Below are positions 47,976 to 61,954 of a DNA stretch of 64,000 nt, piece after piece. Each line of letters begins with the position of its first letter. Within the stretch, counting starts at the first letter, position 1. The notes under the pieces were generated by a model. The model was given only the letters and a program-made list of their open reading frames with translations. It was not told the DNA's origin and made no database searches. Source of the DNA: Leucosporidium creatinivorum (lineage: Eukaryota > Basidiomycota > Microbotryomycetes > Leucosporidiales > Leucosporidiaceae); assembly GCA_001600635.1 (NCBI GenBank), contig BCKL01000002.1:1596266-1660265 (forward strand), given 5' to 3'. Both the position numbers and the translations under genes were made by a program.

Positions 47976-50900
47976 ATGTCGGACGATTACAAATTGCTCT
48001 GGCCTACAGATGATTCAACGTGGGATTCCCCGAAAGATGTCGTCCTCGTTCTTCACCTCGCCACCTTAGCATCAGGCTACACGCCCAACATCAACCTCGC
48101 GGCTCGCCCCACTCCGACTCGCACTTCGCACGCCTTCCTGCGTTGCGTAGAGCCCAAGAAGCCTCATAGGACGGGATGCCAGGCTACTCTCTTGTACTTG
48201 GAGTACTTGACGAGGAGTAAGAAGGGCAATGGACCGTGCAAGGTGCATTTGCCGCCGAGGAGCAAGGATACTCAGAAGCTCTGTGATCATCATGGAGGAG
48301 AGGATTCGGGTCATTCAGAGTGTGTTGGACCTTTGGAGGTGAGTCGTCTGAGTCTTGCACAGGATCACTTCAGCTGCTCGCGACGCGTTCGACTTGGGCG
48401 ACGCGTCTGGCTAGTGGGCGGAAGAGCAAGGAGCAGGCTCGCTCGCTAAGCTACAGATCGGCTAACGCTCGCCCTCTTCCACTACAACAGCGCGCCACCA
48501 CCCCCTTCCACCTCACCGTCGGCCCTCGCGTCTACACCAAGCGTGAAGTCTCGCGCATCGAAGCCGGGCTCAAGTCGACCGGCCGTCGCGCCGGCTACGC
48601 CATTCAATCGCGCCACACCAAGGACGTGCTCGTCAAGTGCTTGGGCGAGTCGGATCAAGGGCCTTGCAAGTGGCAGGTCCGCCTGATTCCCGGCAAGGGC
48701 AAGGGAGAGGATGGCAAGGAGGTCGAAGGGCATACTGCTAGCGAGATTGATCCCGATCACCAGTGCGAGCCCAAGCTGCCCAAGCCGAGTGACCCTTTGA
48801 TGGCCGTGTTGGACTACTTCGTGAGTAGCCTCTGCGCGGGGAGTGAAGCGGGCGCCGAGAAGGGTCGAAGCCGAGGAAGATTGAGAGCTGACCTTCCTTG
48901 TTTTCTCCTTGTCCTCCTCCGCCTTATCATTTCCTCACCATCCACCAACCTCTCGTCCTCCACTCACCCCCCTCCTCTCCTCCATGCTCGCTCTCCTCGC
49001 CCTCCCGCTCTCTCCCTCAAACAGCCCGAGATCACCCTCACCGCCGGCCTCATCGGCAAGTCCAAGCGCCAACAAGTCCGCAAAAAGCCCAAGAGCAAAG
49101 TCGTGAGCTCTCCCTCTCCCTCTCCCCTTCCCTCGCTCTCTCTAGCCGAGCCGGCGCTGACCCTCCTCTTGCCTCTCCCTTTTCTCTCGCTCGCTCCCCC
49201 CCTCACATCACTCGACTTGATTCGCCCGCAAACCGCTACCACTCGGATTCTGTCGTTGACTCACGGGCGACTACGACGACACAGCCCGCTACGCCCGATT
49301 ATGCGACGGATTCGTCGGATGAGGATGGAGTGATGAGCGATTCGGGGTTGCAGAGGAGGTGTGAGGAGTTGGTGAGTCTTGAGCTCGCTTGCTGGATTGT
49401 GATGGGCGGGATGTTTAAGACGGGCTGAGTCGGAAGGGAGACGGTGGGAGGGATGAGCTCGGGGGGGAAAGGGTTCGCTCTTTCCGCTCTCGCTCTTTCG
49501 CTCCTTGCCTGCCTGCGACTCGAGCGAGTCGAGGGCAGGGAAGGTGAAGAATTTGTAGAGGCCGAGAGAGCGTGGGGCTCTTGGCTGTCCTGAAGGGCTC
49601 GACAAGCACTCGCTCTCTGCCCTCGTTCCCGTTCCTCGTCCTGCTCTCGGCTTGCCTGTGTCGAGGGGAGGCGGTATTTTGCGCACGGAGATCAGCAGCG
49701 CACGGGAGTGTCGCTCGAAAGTTGGGGCAAGGCAGGGAACGTCGCCCGCTTTCGTCGTCTCGACGCTCTCGACGAGGGTGCTGACAGACGAGCGGGTTAG
49801 GGTCAAAGTCTCGATTGAAGGGGCGCGGGCGTCGAGAAGCTCGAGATATTGCTTCGAGCGAGCCAAGGCAGATGCCTCAAGCCGACGGTGTCGAGCTTGC
49901 TGGCTCGGCGCTTCGGCTCTGGTCCTCGCCTCGGTTTCGCTTGTTCGGCTTTGCGGCGCTTTGATGGACGTTAGGCTACGCGAGAGTTTTGACGCCGACG
50001 GGCCCCGAACTGCCTTCGATGTGAGCTCGCTCGGTGCTCGATGCTCGGCGTCGTCCACAGAGCGCTCCAGCCGTGCGTCGCATAGCAAAGGCCCACCTGG
50101 ATTGAAGAAGACGAAGGACCGCTTGGCTAACACTTAACTTCGCCGACTACAGATCGCCCTCTGCCCTCCCGCCGACAAGGCCGCCAACGGCAACGATCCC
50201 TCTTCGCTCGAGCCTCCCGCCGACAACTCTGGCGCCGCCTCCACCACCGGGTCCATCGAGCACACGACGCTCACCGCCCCCGCTTCCGCTCTCGGCCTCT
50301 CTTCTGCCGCTGCCTCCCCCTCTGTCGGAGGAGGCAGGGACACGCGCGATCCCAGTTCGAGCCTCTCGCCCGTGCAAAGCGAGGCTGCCGACGACTCGAT
50401 GTACGAGGAGCCTCCTCTTGTGGACGCCGGAGCCGAGGACGACGAGGATGATGGCAGCTACGGAGGGGATAGCGAGGAGGAGCAGAAGCCAAGGGCGTCG
50501 AAGCGGGCGAGGTTGGCGAGGGGCCAGCAGTTGCAGCAGGAGGAGCAGCAGAGGAGGGCGACGAGGAGGAGTTTGGGCAAGGGCAAGGAGGTGAGCTATA
50601 AGGAGGTTTGGGAGGTCGAGGGGTTGGAGGAGGAGGTGTACGAGGAGAAGCCTTACTACGGTGGAGGAGGAGTCGAGCAGCCGACGATTGAGGACCTCAA
50701 GCCCATTGAGGATCTCAAGCCTACCGCCGAGGACGTTAAGCCCGTCCCTTCTCACTACCCTCACTTCGACGACGCCTCCATCATCCCCGACTCGGCTGCC
50801 CCCTCCCCCGCCGTCGGATCCTCCGCCGGCGCTTCCCCCTTCCTCGACCCCAGCCTCCACGGCGAGCACGTTCCCCTCCCTACTTCCGCTCATCTCGCCT

Positions 50901-51202
50901 CTACCGCCGCCTACGGCCTCCACCCCCTCCCTCAATTCCCTCCCGCCACCGCGCCCTTCCCTCCCGCCCCCATCGCCGCTCCCATCGCCGAGCCCGAGCC
51001 CGAAGTCGACCTCTCCATGTTCGTCGACCTCGACTCTTCGGCTCCTGCCAGTCAAGTGCAGGAGTCCAACCCCAACCACGTTGGCGGAGGGGACAAGATC
51101 GGCGAGGTCTACCAAGGGGGAGAGCAGAGGATTGTGGTGGATCAGATGCTGCCCAGCGCGGCGACGGAGGAGAAGATTGGGATGGACGTTGATCAGGCTT
51201 GA
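47976..51202 (+). CDS. Nuclear protein with two WRKY/FAR1-like zinc modules
   Basis: The start MSDDYKLLWPTDDSTWDSPKD leads into a module with Cys and His spaced as in FAR1/WRKY-GCM folds: RCVEPKKPHRTGC ... HLPPRSK ... DHHGGE. A second module follows: AIQSRHTKDVLVKCLGESDQGPCKWQVRL ... DPDHQCEP. These folds bind DNA and are shared by Mutator-type transposases and transcription factors derived from them. Basic stretches (KSKRQQVRKKPKSK, KPRASKRARLARG) look like nuclear signals. The C-terminal 350 residues are acidic and Pro/Ala-rich, like an activation region. One intron (about 49,373-50,151) is near 780 nt, ten times the local norm. Function is not known. Confidence 0.55.
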
Positions 51203-51600
51203 GCGAGAGAAGGGAGGGAGGACGTGCTTGTGGGGATGAAAAGAGGGGGGAGATACGCTTTGATACCTGGGTGTGTTGTAATGCCCCCCCTCGGGGTTCG
51301 CTTGACTGGAAACGGCTGACGAGACTTAGGGAAGTGCGAGCGAGCCTCAAGAGAAGCAGGAGATAGCGGTCGAGGAGTCGAGGGTCAGTAGCTGTAAGTC
51401 GAGCCCTGCACCATCATGAGACGACCGTAGAGTCGAGCGACTCAGCGCCGAGGGCTCCGCCGAGCAGGTTCCACTCGCCAGACAAGCTCGCTGCATCCAT
51501 TTCCTCCGCTGCCATGAGCTTTATAAAATACGTGACATCCCATCTGGGACGCTCTTTTGATTCCCTCTCCCTCTTCTTCATCTACAAGCCCTCCCCACAT
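51203..51600. other. Intergenic region between convergent genes
   Basis: About 400 bases between the zinc-module gene and LYS12, both ending here. No gene is seen. Confidence 0.4.
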
Positions 51601-53366
<1,766 letters not shown>

Positions 53367-53649
53367 TGTGCTGCAGTCGAAGCGAGTCGAGATCGAGTGC
53401 GAAGGAGGAGGGAGAGCCGCTGAGGACCGAGATGCGCCGAGATGAGCTTCAGTCCCTTTAATCGCCGAGTAGCTGGTATTAGCTGAGCTATACGCGCCCA
53501 ATCAATATCATACTGCTCTGCTGCACCGCATTACATCTTACTACAGCTTCTAGCGCCCTCATTAGCTTCACCAAACGCGTTTCGCTCAACCCATCGCTTC
53601 TTGCTCTCCGTCCTCTTCTCTGCTTGTAATCGTTCTACACTGCTACCTC

Positions 53650-55749
53650 AACATCACTTTACGAGATCAGGCGGAGGAGGAGGGGGAAGAGGCTCTTTGG
53701 CGCCTCCCTCTCCAAGATCCCCCTCGTTCCCCTTCCCAGACGATCTGAGCTTGAGGCAGCGAAGGAGCTCCTCGCCTTTCATCGGGGCTACTTCTGTACG
53801 TTCTCGTCGCTCTTCTCGGGCTCATTCACCGCTAACAAGATCAAACCACAGACACCCCTCCGCCTCCCACGCAGCACTTTCGCTCCCCGCTCTCTCGCCC
53901 TCTATCTCCTTCTTTTCCTCTCGCTCCTCTTCCTCACCTTTCTCACTCGTTCAACCGCGCCAATCACCACTCTATCAGAGACGACCTCATCCTTGGTCTC
54001 GGCACTCAGTCCCGCCTCCTCTGCACCCTACTGCTCAGCCCATCAACTCCTCCTCTCCGGCGGGCAATGGAATGCTCGGTCGCCCATACCTCGGTCGGTG
54101 GAGGATGTCAAGCTCGCATACGGGTATCAACCCTACGTAGCTCTGAAGGAGGAAGAAGGGATCCTCAACACCTACGAGACTCGGGCGGATGGGCTGTATT
54201 GCGCTGCGCCGAAGGAGGGGGAGGTGTCGCATGATCCTTCGAGGGAGATGAGGAGGGAGGAGGAGGAGAGGTTGATCAAGGTGGCGGGGTGGGAGTGGGA
54301 GAGTGAGCCTGTCGGTCGAGGGGAGTGCAGAATGAGAGGATGGGACTGGAGAGAGGTGGTCAAGAGGCTGGTGAGCAGTCGAGCGGGCATCGTCTTTCTC
54401 GGTGGTGCGTTTTCTGCTTCCCTTTCCCAATCTACCACGCCCTCGCTCCGCTCACATCGCTTCCGAAATGAATAGATTCTATCACAGCCCAACAATATGA
54501 CTCCCTCGCCCTCCTCTTGGGCAACCAGGGTCCCATAGTCGAACGAGTCCTCTCTTCTCCGCTCTCCTCACTCTCCTCTGCACCTCCCACTACCCCCGGG
54601 CGGAGGCTCGACGTCCCCCGAGCGCTTTTCCTCGATTCTAAGCACCCTCTCACCCTCTCTATCCTCGAGGAGATCCCGATACCGAGGGACGTGCTGCTCC
54701 GGCGGTTGGAACGACCGATTGCTCGGACTGTGCGGGCCGACTTCCTGATTACCGTGGGAGAGATTGAAGAGTTGGGGTTGAAGAAGCATGGAATGAGTAG
54801 AGTGAGGGGGACCGAGTGGGTCAAAGAGCTGGAAGGGATCGCCGAAGGGCGGGCTGGGGATGAGGAGACGATGGAGGAGAAGGAAGATGGGGCGGTAGAG
54901 TGGAAGAGGAATCTGGTGGTCACTAGTGTGGGCAATTGGTGGGAACGGTGGGTGGAGAAGAGCGCTGTGAGTCGAGTTGCACTCTGCTTTTCGTGTCGCC
55001 GAGCCGGGTTACTGACCCCTCCTCTTCCACTTCGCCCACCCTTGTCTCTCTCACCTTCCTCACGCACCTCACCTCATCCAACTCCCTCTACCACACATCC
55101 GCACAGTCCGTGTCCTCCTCCCTCTCTCTCTACCGCCATTCCGTCCACCGCGCCATCTCCCACCTCCTCGACCTCACCTCCGAGCCTTACAACTTCACCA
55201 TCTTCTTCCGCACTGTCAACAGGGGGCATTCGCATTGTGAGGGGTATGAGAAGCCGATTGCGGAGGAGGAGATGGGGGCGATGGATCAGGATCAGGTGAG
55301 ACTTTCGATCCCTCTCGGCGCTCCCTCCTCGCTCGTAGAGGCGGGCTTTGCTCTCGCTCGAACGCCGCTGACCTAGGCGGATGACCGAACAGCACGCCTG
55401 GTACCTCAAAGCCCCCATGTCCGACATCTGGCGCTCGGGCCTCGCTCCGCACCTCCCCTCTTCCTCTGCGCCGAAGATCCACCTCCTCGATATCGTCTCC
55501 CAAGCGTACCAACGGCCCGATGCGCATCGGTTCCCACCGGGGGATTGTCTGCATTGGTGCTTGCCTAGTGTGTTGGGTGAGTGCAGTGCGAGGTCGGCGG
55601 TCGGTGGCTGAGGAAGAGGAGGGTGGAAGAGATGCTGACCCTACCCTGGTGGACGTGTCGCAGATGATTGGAATTGGACTTGGTGGCATTTGCTGATGGC
55701 TAGTGAGGAGGCAGCGCTCGATGCAGGAGGGGGAGGGAAGGAGGAGTAG
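53650..55749 (+). CDS. PC-esterase (TBL/PMR5-like) membrane protein
   Basis: The protein is an SGNH-type acyl esterase or transferase of the PC-esterase family, likely acting on cell-surface polysaccharide in the secretory route. A type II membrane anchor (LALYLLLFLSLLFLTFLT) follows an N-terminal Ser/Arg-rich segment. The nucleophile block is GIVFLGDSITAQQYD, made by splicing after VFLG. The closing block DCLHWCLPSVLDDWNWTWW carries the catalytic D-x-x-H. The end is GGGGKEE. The first exon is not settled: the frame before the anchor (53,650-53,810) lacks an ATG, so a short upstream exon must supply the start. Four or five introns follow. Divergent from LYS12. Confidence 0.8.
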
Positions 55750-56066
55750 CTCGGCGATGAGGGAGACGGCATGAAACACGCTTGGTGTCGTCGCTCTAAG
55801 ATGGGGAGGGAGTAGTGTTGTACGATTAGCTAGTGCCTGACATTGCATCGTCGGGCGGGAGGGCACAGATACTCAGTTTTGTCGACTCGGCGCGGGAGGG
55901 GAGCGAGCGTGAGCAGTGTCGAGCAGAGCAGAGCAGGGAGATGGAGCGGAGCAGAGCAGCAGTTCAGGCGACGAGCGAGCTCTCTCCTCTCCTCCTCTCC
56001 TCTTCCACGCAACTCGACGAGAGGCATGTATAAATCTAGCTTTCCATCTCGCTCGGGTCATTCAGT
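55750..56066. other. Intergenic region between convergent genes
   Basis: About 315 bp with GAGCAGAGCAGAG repeats near 55,910-55,960. No gene is seen. Confidence 0.4.
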
Positions 56067-57442
56067 CTACCGCTCCCCCTCCTCCTCCCCACCCACCCTC
56101 TTCTCCTTCTCCTTCCCACTCACCACCGTCGTCACGGCCGGCGTCGGACTACTCCAGAACCCCCACCCACCCGGCGGGGCGACCTCCGCCTCCTCACTCC
56201 CTCTCCTCACTCCCAATTCCTCGATACTCGGCGGCGGGGCGGGCGGCTCGGTCGGCTTGGAGGGCGCGGCGGAGACGTAGGCTACTACGCAGACTACTAC
56301 GGCTACGATGGCGGCTGTGGAGAGAGAGTGGGTTAGTGAGGTGGTGGGAGAAGGAGGGGGGGGAGGAGGGAGAGACGCACTCATTACGCGGCCTGTGAGA
56401 GAGAGAAGAGATGGTCAGCGACGAGTGGGGGATGGCGACAGAGAGACGAGACACACGAGTACTGATCCACTTGGTAGCCTCAATCTCTGTTCGTACTTCT
56501 CCGAGCAGGATGGTGAACTTGGAGTTGAGATCCTGTGAGTTCGAAGCGAGAAAGTCAGCGCCGAGCGAAAGGGAGCAGCACAAGAGACGACGGACCATGA
56601 TGTTGATATCCAGCTGCTTAAGCTCTTGACTCGTCTCCTCTTTCCGTTGATTCATGTCGAGCTGCGAGAGGGTAAAGGACGAAGCTCGGTCAGTTGGGCG
56701 ACTTCGAAGTGCTCCGACCTAGCCTGTTGTAACGCACCTGAATATCGCTATGCAGCCTCTGCACATCCTCATTGAGTTTCTGACTGATCGCATCCGCTTC
56801 TCGCTGCAGAACGGCCGTCATACTCTTCAGCGCGACGCCGTCGTTTCGGCTCTTGACTTGCGATCCAGTCTTGAGCTCGGCGAGGGCGGCAGTATACAGA
56901 TATGCTTCCTGTTTGACGTCAAAGCGGATGTCAGCTTCGATCCCACCTCGCAGAGCCCCTTCACCTCAACTCACATTCTCCAAATCGGCCCTCCCCAGCA
57001 GCTTGCCCGTCGCCCTCTCCTCCTCCCTCAACAGCAACTGCCTCGTCGCCTTCATCAACTCTGTCGCCAACTCCCTCGGTACCTGATTCTCCTCCAACCG
57101 TCTCACAAACCGATGCGTCGAGAATGGCACAGTCGGCACGGGCGAGACGTGCGAAGAGAGGGGAGGGAAGAGAGGCTCGGGAGCGACGAGCTCGAAATCT
57201 GTTGAGGGGAGGGGGGTTTCTTCGGTTGGTGTTAGAGGCGTCGTGGAGGAGTGTTCGGAGGAGGAGGAGGAGGTGGTGTCGTCGGCGAAGCGGAGGGAGT
57301 CGCGAGGATGGGAGGAAGAGCCGTGGTTCTCGCGTAGTGGGGGAAGGTCGGGTTCTGTGGCGTATGGTCGTGTGTAGGAGGGTGGAGGGCGACAGGGCTG
57401 TATCCGCCGAAGCGAGCGGGTGAGGATGGTCCGAGTCGACAT
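56067..57442 (-). CDS. DUF1640 mitochondrial coiled-coil protein (MCUR1/FMP32-like)
   Basis: The start MSTRTILTRSLRRIQPCRPPP...YAT is rich in Arg and Ser and fits a mitochondrial targeting peptide. The DUF1640 core begins FSTHRFVRRLEENQVPRELATELMKATRQLLLREEE and runs through a coiled coil (ALAELKTGSQVKSRNDG, LNEDVQRLHSDIQLDMNQRKEE, FTILLGEVRTEIEATKW). One transmembrane helix follows (AAIVAVVVCVVAYVSA), then a Pro/Glu/Gly tail. Relatives include human MCUR1/CCDC90B and yeast Fmp32, proteins of the inner mitochondrial membrane. The tail after the helix is longer than in yeast. Five short introns are inferred. Confidence 0.82.
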
Positions 57443-58419
57443 TAAAGAGAGAAAGCCGAGAGCTCGGCTGGGGGTTCAGCAGCAGCTATCGGTGGTGGAG
57501 ATGAAGTCCTGTAGCGTTCTGTGGGGGTGGAACGATGGGTCAGTCCACAGCTCTCGCCGCGGTGAGCTGATGGAGCGTTTCGGCTCAAGGGCGCCTGCAG
57601 CTCCTGCAGCATCTTCAGCTCCATAGCAGCAGTTGCGCACCATTCCTCTATCCATGCAGCTTCCTGCCACCCTTCCTGTACCCTACCGCCGACAGCCACT
57701 GAACGGCGCGCTGCCGGTACGCTGCGACGCCGCGAGAGCGATCCTGCAGCCTTCCAGCCGCTCTTTCCAGTCTTCTGTAGCGCACTTCTATCCTCCTTAG
57801 TCCGACCTACCTAGTCCGGCTTCTCCAAACGAGCTAGTCGTGGTGCAATCAGCCCAGGCGACTTCAAGTCGACGCGTGACGCTGGTTCGAAAGCTGGAAG
57901 GTGGAGGCTGAGCGGCGGTAAAATAGCCTGTGGTGTAGCTGAGTAGATCTAGGAGTGTATCGGAGCTGCAGGAGAGGTCGAAGTAAAGTCTAGAGATTCG
58001 GCGAGAGCCAAGAGCGGTGCGCGGTCGTCGGTTCGAGGTTGTGCTCTTCCGTGATTCCTCGTCTCGCTGCTTCGATCCGCACGACAAGCTGTAGCACATT
58101 AGGATCGTATTACACCTCTGCTGCTGTACCTCGGACCGTCGCATCGTCCTTGGCCCCACTCCTCGTTGAAATTGAGCTTGGAACAGTCAAAGGTGAGTTG
58201 TCAGCGCTTGCAGGAGACGGGCAGAAACTTACAGGGCGATGGGGATCAGAGGAAGAGCGTGTTGTGCGCCTATCTCTGCTGCTCGGTGCTTGCGAAGTAC
58301 CTTGGTGGAGCAGCAGAGGTCGGCGCGGGATACGGGCTCGGGAAGCTGTGCAGCTACAGCTCAGCAGAAACGAGTGGGAGGAGCTGACCTTCTTTTGACA
58401 TTACCTAGTGACTTCGCCA
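57443..58419. other. Intergenic region, no gene recognised
   Basis: Nearly 1 kb separates the DUF1640 gene start from F-box gene B', with the two transcribed in opposite directions. Both promoters must lie here. No other gene is seen. Confidence 0.4.
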
Positions 58420-59810
58420 TGGCCGAATCGCTAGCTGAACCATCCTCGGCGACTGCTCTCTCATCGCCGAAACCCTTCTCCCTCTCCGTCGCGCCGAACC
58501 TCATGGACCGACTTCCTCTGGAGCTCAAGCTTGCCGTCTACCAAAGCTGCCTCGATGAGGGAGGCAAAATGCTTCTCCTCCGACTGATGGGGACGTCCAA
58601 GGAGCTGCAGCAGCTCGGCAGGCCCTTGGATCTATCGGGTAAGCGCTTCCTTCTCCCACTCAGATCTTGCAGCTGACCGTCTATCAAAACAGCACCTCTC
58701 CTTCACCATTCCCGACACTGCTCACGCCGAGAAGAGGAAGCTCGACATGGCGGACAAGGACAGGACGTTCAAGACCTTCCGATTCTGCTCGCGCCGCTAC
58801 GGGTACCTCACCGAGAGTGTGCGCATCCAGCTCGCCGACGAGGGAAACCCGGTGTACCAACACACTCTCTCCCTCACGCGCTGGTCTCGCTTCCAGGACT
58901 CGTTACCCCATCTCACGGCGTTGAAGCACCTCGACATCTCTCAAATCACCTCGCTAACGGGCGACGCCGGCCACCTCGATGGCAGTGACCATTTCCTCAC
59001 AGCCGCCTCCTCCCTCGGCACAACCCTTACCTCATTACGGCTCTCGGCTCACGTTCAGCGTTACCCAATCTGCCCCTTTCGTCTCGCCGAAGTCCTCGCG
59101 GCCTTGCCTCTCCTCAGCGACCTCCACCTCGAAGGAATAGCCAACAAGTACTGGGCCCCGGGCAATCAATGGCCCGCTCTCAAGACCGCCATCGGGAAAC
59201 TGCGATGCCTCAGGCGTCTCATCTTCGAGAACGTCGCCGAGAACATGCTCGCAGGGCTTCGGATCTCGGGACCGTTGGAGGAGCTCGATGACCGCAGCTC
59301 GGTGACCAACCTGCGTCAAGTCATGGAGGTGATGCAGGACCACGAAGCCACGCTGCAAACCATCAAGTTTCAGGGGACCATCGCCATGGGCGACGAAGCC
59401 ATCCCCGGCGACGCCGCTCGCCTCCGATTCCCTCGCCTCCGCTATCTCGCATTCGACGACCACCTCGACATCGCATTCATCTCCCGCTTTGACGCCAGCC
59501 CCTCCGTACCCTTCACTTCGCACAGGACCACTCGGACCCACTGCTGGACGACGGATACGTTCCGGACCCCGTCGCCGAGGCGAGGAGCGTAGCGGGCGTA
59601 CTAAAACTCGTCGAGGTCCACCAGTCGACGCCGGAGCGACTGGAGCTGAGGATGATGAGTTGGAGCTGGAGGGACGATCTGAACCTGATGGCGGGGGTGG
59701 AGGAAGAGTTGGCGGCGGGAGAGGATACCGTGAGGACGAGGGCGCTGGAGCCGTGGACGGCAGTGAGGGAGCGGTGTAGCGAATTGGGGATCATCACGAA
59801 GTGGTATTGA
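58420..59810 (+). pseudogene. F-box/LRR gene B', one frame break
   Basis: Exon 1 carries PNLMDRLPLELKLAVYQSCLDEGG ... MGTSKELQQLGRPLDLS, and the intron (gtaagc...aacag) ends at about 58,692. Exon 2 is similar to B throughout (LKHLDISQITSL, LPLLSDLHLEGIA, FPRLRYLAFDDHLDIAF). The frame changes by one base near 59,500-59,515, at the codons matching NSSPLHF of B. The other frame then reads PLHFAQDHSDP and continues to the shared end CSELGIITKWY. Read literally, translation ends early near 59,592. It is a likely recent pseudogene, or a draft base error in an active gene. It is the mirror partner of B at 44,030. Confidence 0.75.
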
Positions 59811-60188
59811 GGGTGTGAGCTGTTGCATCAATGGAGCTTTTGAGGTCTGTAGCTTGAGTTCGGCGAGAGTTCGGCGGCGGGGGCAGCCATCTGCTCGGTC
59901 GATCTCATTAGAGTTCAGTGTGCCGCTGTTTGCACCTTTTCCGAGGTGAGCTTCCGTTCTTTCCGTGTCGTCGCGAAAAACATTGGTAGCATACAGCTGC
60001 AGCTCGAAATGGTAATCAGGATGCTCCTGCTACTGTGTACCTCGGCGCGACTGCTCGACAGCTGCAGGGCAGGGGCGGCGACAGCTGAGAGCAGCTTGAC
60101 GGCGCCTGCCGGTTTCCGAGGCCGAGGAGGAACATGCAGCTGATCTCAAACTCTTCTGCAGACCTTCATCGAGCACTAAGCAACCGCC
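59811..60188. other. Region between F-box genes B' and A'
   Basis: The 378 bp are similar in parts to the A-B spacer at 43,415-44,029 in reverse complement, including the bases just before the start of A'. It must contain the promoter of A'. Confidence 0.6.
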
Positions 60189-61856
60189 ATGGCCAAGAAG
60201 AAGGGAAGCAAGAAGGCTTCGTCGACGCCGGCCGCCTGTCCCTCACTCTCCGCGCCGAGCTACTTCGACCGCCTCGCTACCGAGCTCAAGATTCAAATCC
60301 TCGAGAGCGGCCACGAGCTAGGAGGCAAGCGCCTTATCATCCCGCTGGCATCGACTTCCAATGAGCTTCGGCGGCTCGGCGAAACCGTCATCTTTGGCGT
60401 GAGTTGCTCGCTCACTTCGGTCGCATGCACCACTGACACCTGCTCCGTAGGATCTCGACTTCTTCTTCGTCTATTCGAAGCTGGACCCGCCGGAGGGCAC
60501 CTTCACCCCGGCCGACGGCGACTACAAAGCCTTCCCCATCTTTCAACAGCTGTCCATGAAGCATGGCCCCCTTGTCAGGAGCATCTTCGTGCAGCTGGCA
60601 AACATGTTCCATCACGGTGAAATCATGCTCAGCAGCCATGATGCGGTGGAACTTCTTCGCGGCGTTGCTACCAAACCTCACGGCGCTCGAGCGGCTGGAC
60701 ATCGAATGCTTCACTTCCCTCATCTGCGACGAGGAGTTAGGTGCCGACAACCGCCTTCTCCGAGCCACGCCAATGCTCGGCAAAACCCTCACCTCCCTCC
60801 GCCTCTGCGCCCCTCGCTATCGCTTCTCCACGTCGCCGCCCGGAGCAGCCGCCATCATCGCCAACCTCCCCCTCCTCACCTTGCTACACCTCGACCACAT
60901 CGGCGGTCCCGAGACGGGACTACCTGAAGGTCCGGAGCTGCAGCAAGCGATCCTCGGTCTGCGGCACCTCAAGAAGCTCCGTATCGTCAACGCGCCGGGC
61001 AGCATCTTGCTCGGCGCTCGGTTCAGCGCGCCCCTGGAGCTGCTCGAGTGCGAGGGCTTGTATCCCTCCGACCCTTTCGACGTCAACCGCCCCATCGCTT
61101 CCACACTCCATACCCTCATCTCTCGTCTCTCGGGCAAAGACGTCCAGCCGCTGCCTCGGCGCCCAGCATTCGACCTTCCTCGTCTCCGCCACCTCTCCCT
61201 CCGCGGCGGTCGAGGCCAACATCGTCGATGGATGGAGCCGTCTTCCAAGGTCCCCTCGAGATGCTCGAGTGCCGGAACGTTCACCCCATGGCGCTTCTCA
61301 AGGCTGTCCGCCCTCTTGGAGCTGCTCTACGGACCCTCCAGTGCTGCAACTTCGGTGGCTCGCCCTACACCCTCCCGGTGGCTCGCCCTACACCCTCCCC
61401 GACCTTCCGCCCCTCGACCTACCCCAGCTACGCTCCCTCTCCTTCGACTTCAACATTGACCTCGCCTTCCTCGATCTCTTCGCCGCAAGTCCACTGAAAC
61501 AGATCCGCTGCTGCCAGTACCAGGTTCCTAGCCGTTACCACCTTCGCATCGACCCAAACGTCGAGCTGGCCAATCTTGCCGCCGTGCGCCGAGCGCTCCT
61601 GCTGCACAAAGCGACGCTCAGGCAACTGGACGTACAGTTGCTGCAGTGGCATGACTACATTTGGATCACGCTAGCCAACGAGCAGGCGCTGGCTTCGGGT
61701 GATTTTGCGATACGAAGTGCGGCGGGATTCGGAGACGGGTCGGCGCTCACAGACGCCGCGAGGGCATTACGAGCGCGATGGGATGGCGTTACAGAGCTGT
61801 GTCGAGTGCAGGGCGTTGAAGTAGCATATAGGACTTGGGATGTAACCTCTATTTAG
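60189..61856 (+). pseudogene. F-box/LRR gene A', several frame breaks
   Basis: The opening MAKKKGSKKASSTPAACPS and the motif SYFDRLATELKIQILE are nearly those of A. After the conserved intron the LRR exon needs at least three frame changes to follow A: near 60,640, near 61,205 and near 61,380. The last coincides with a 23 bp tandem duplication (ggtggctcgccctacaccctcc, twice at about 61,364-61,409). The segment after 61,225 (PLEMLECRNVHPMAL) resembles an earlier one (PLELLECEGLYPSDP), so an internal LRR block may be duplicated. The end reads VQGVEVAYRTWDVTSI. It is very likely a decaying paralogue of A. Confidence 0.8.
61364..61409. repeat. 23 bp tandem duplication inside A'
   Basis: Two back-to-back copies of a 23 base unit beginning cggtggctcgccctacac. 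As 23 is not a multiple of three, it alters the frame of the host F-box gene. Confidence 0.85.
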
Positions 61857-61954
61857 ATCGCGCAAAACGACCGAAACGAGCGCCGAGAGCCTGAACTCGC
61901 TGCCCGCTCGTAAGATCATGTCTAGTGTCCTTCCAGCACCCATCCAAGCTTGAT

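Noticed and set aside
49261-50133. 290-codon open frame on the minus strand within the long intron
   Set aside because: Composition is that of GC-rich non-coding DNA, with no domain, no helix pattern and no splice partners.
50147-51115. 322-codon minus-strand frame over the zinc-module gene
   Set aside because: It is the antisense shadow of a Pro/Ala/Ser-rich exon and has a Gly/Arg/Leu-rich composition typical of such shadows.
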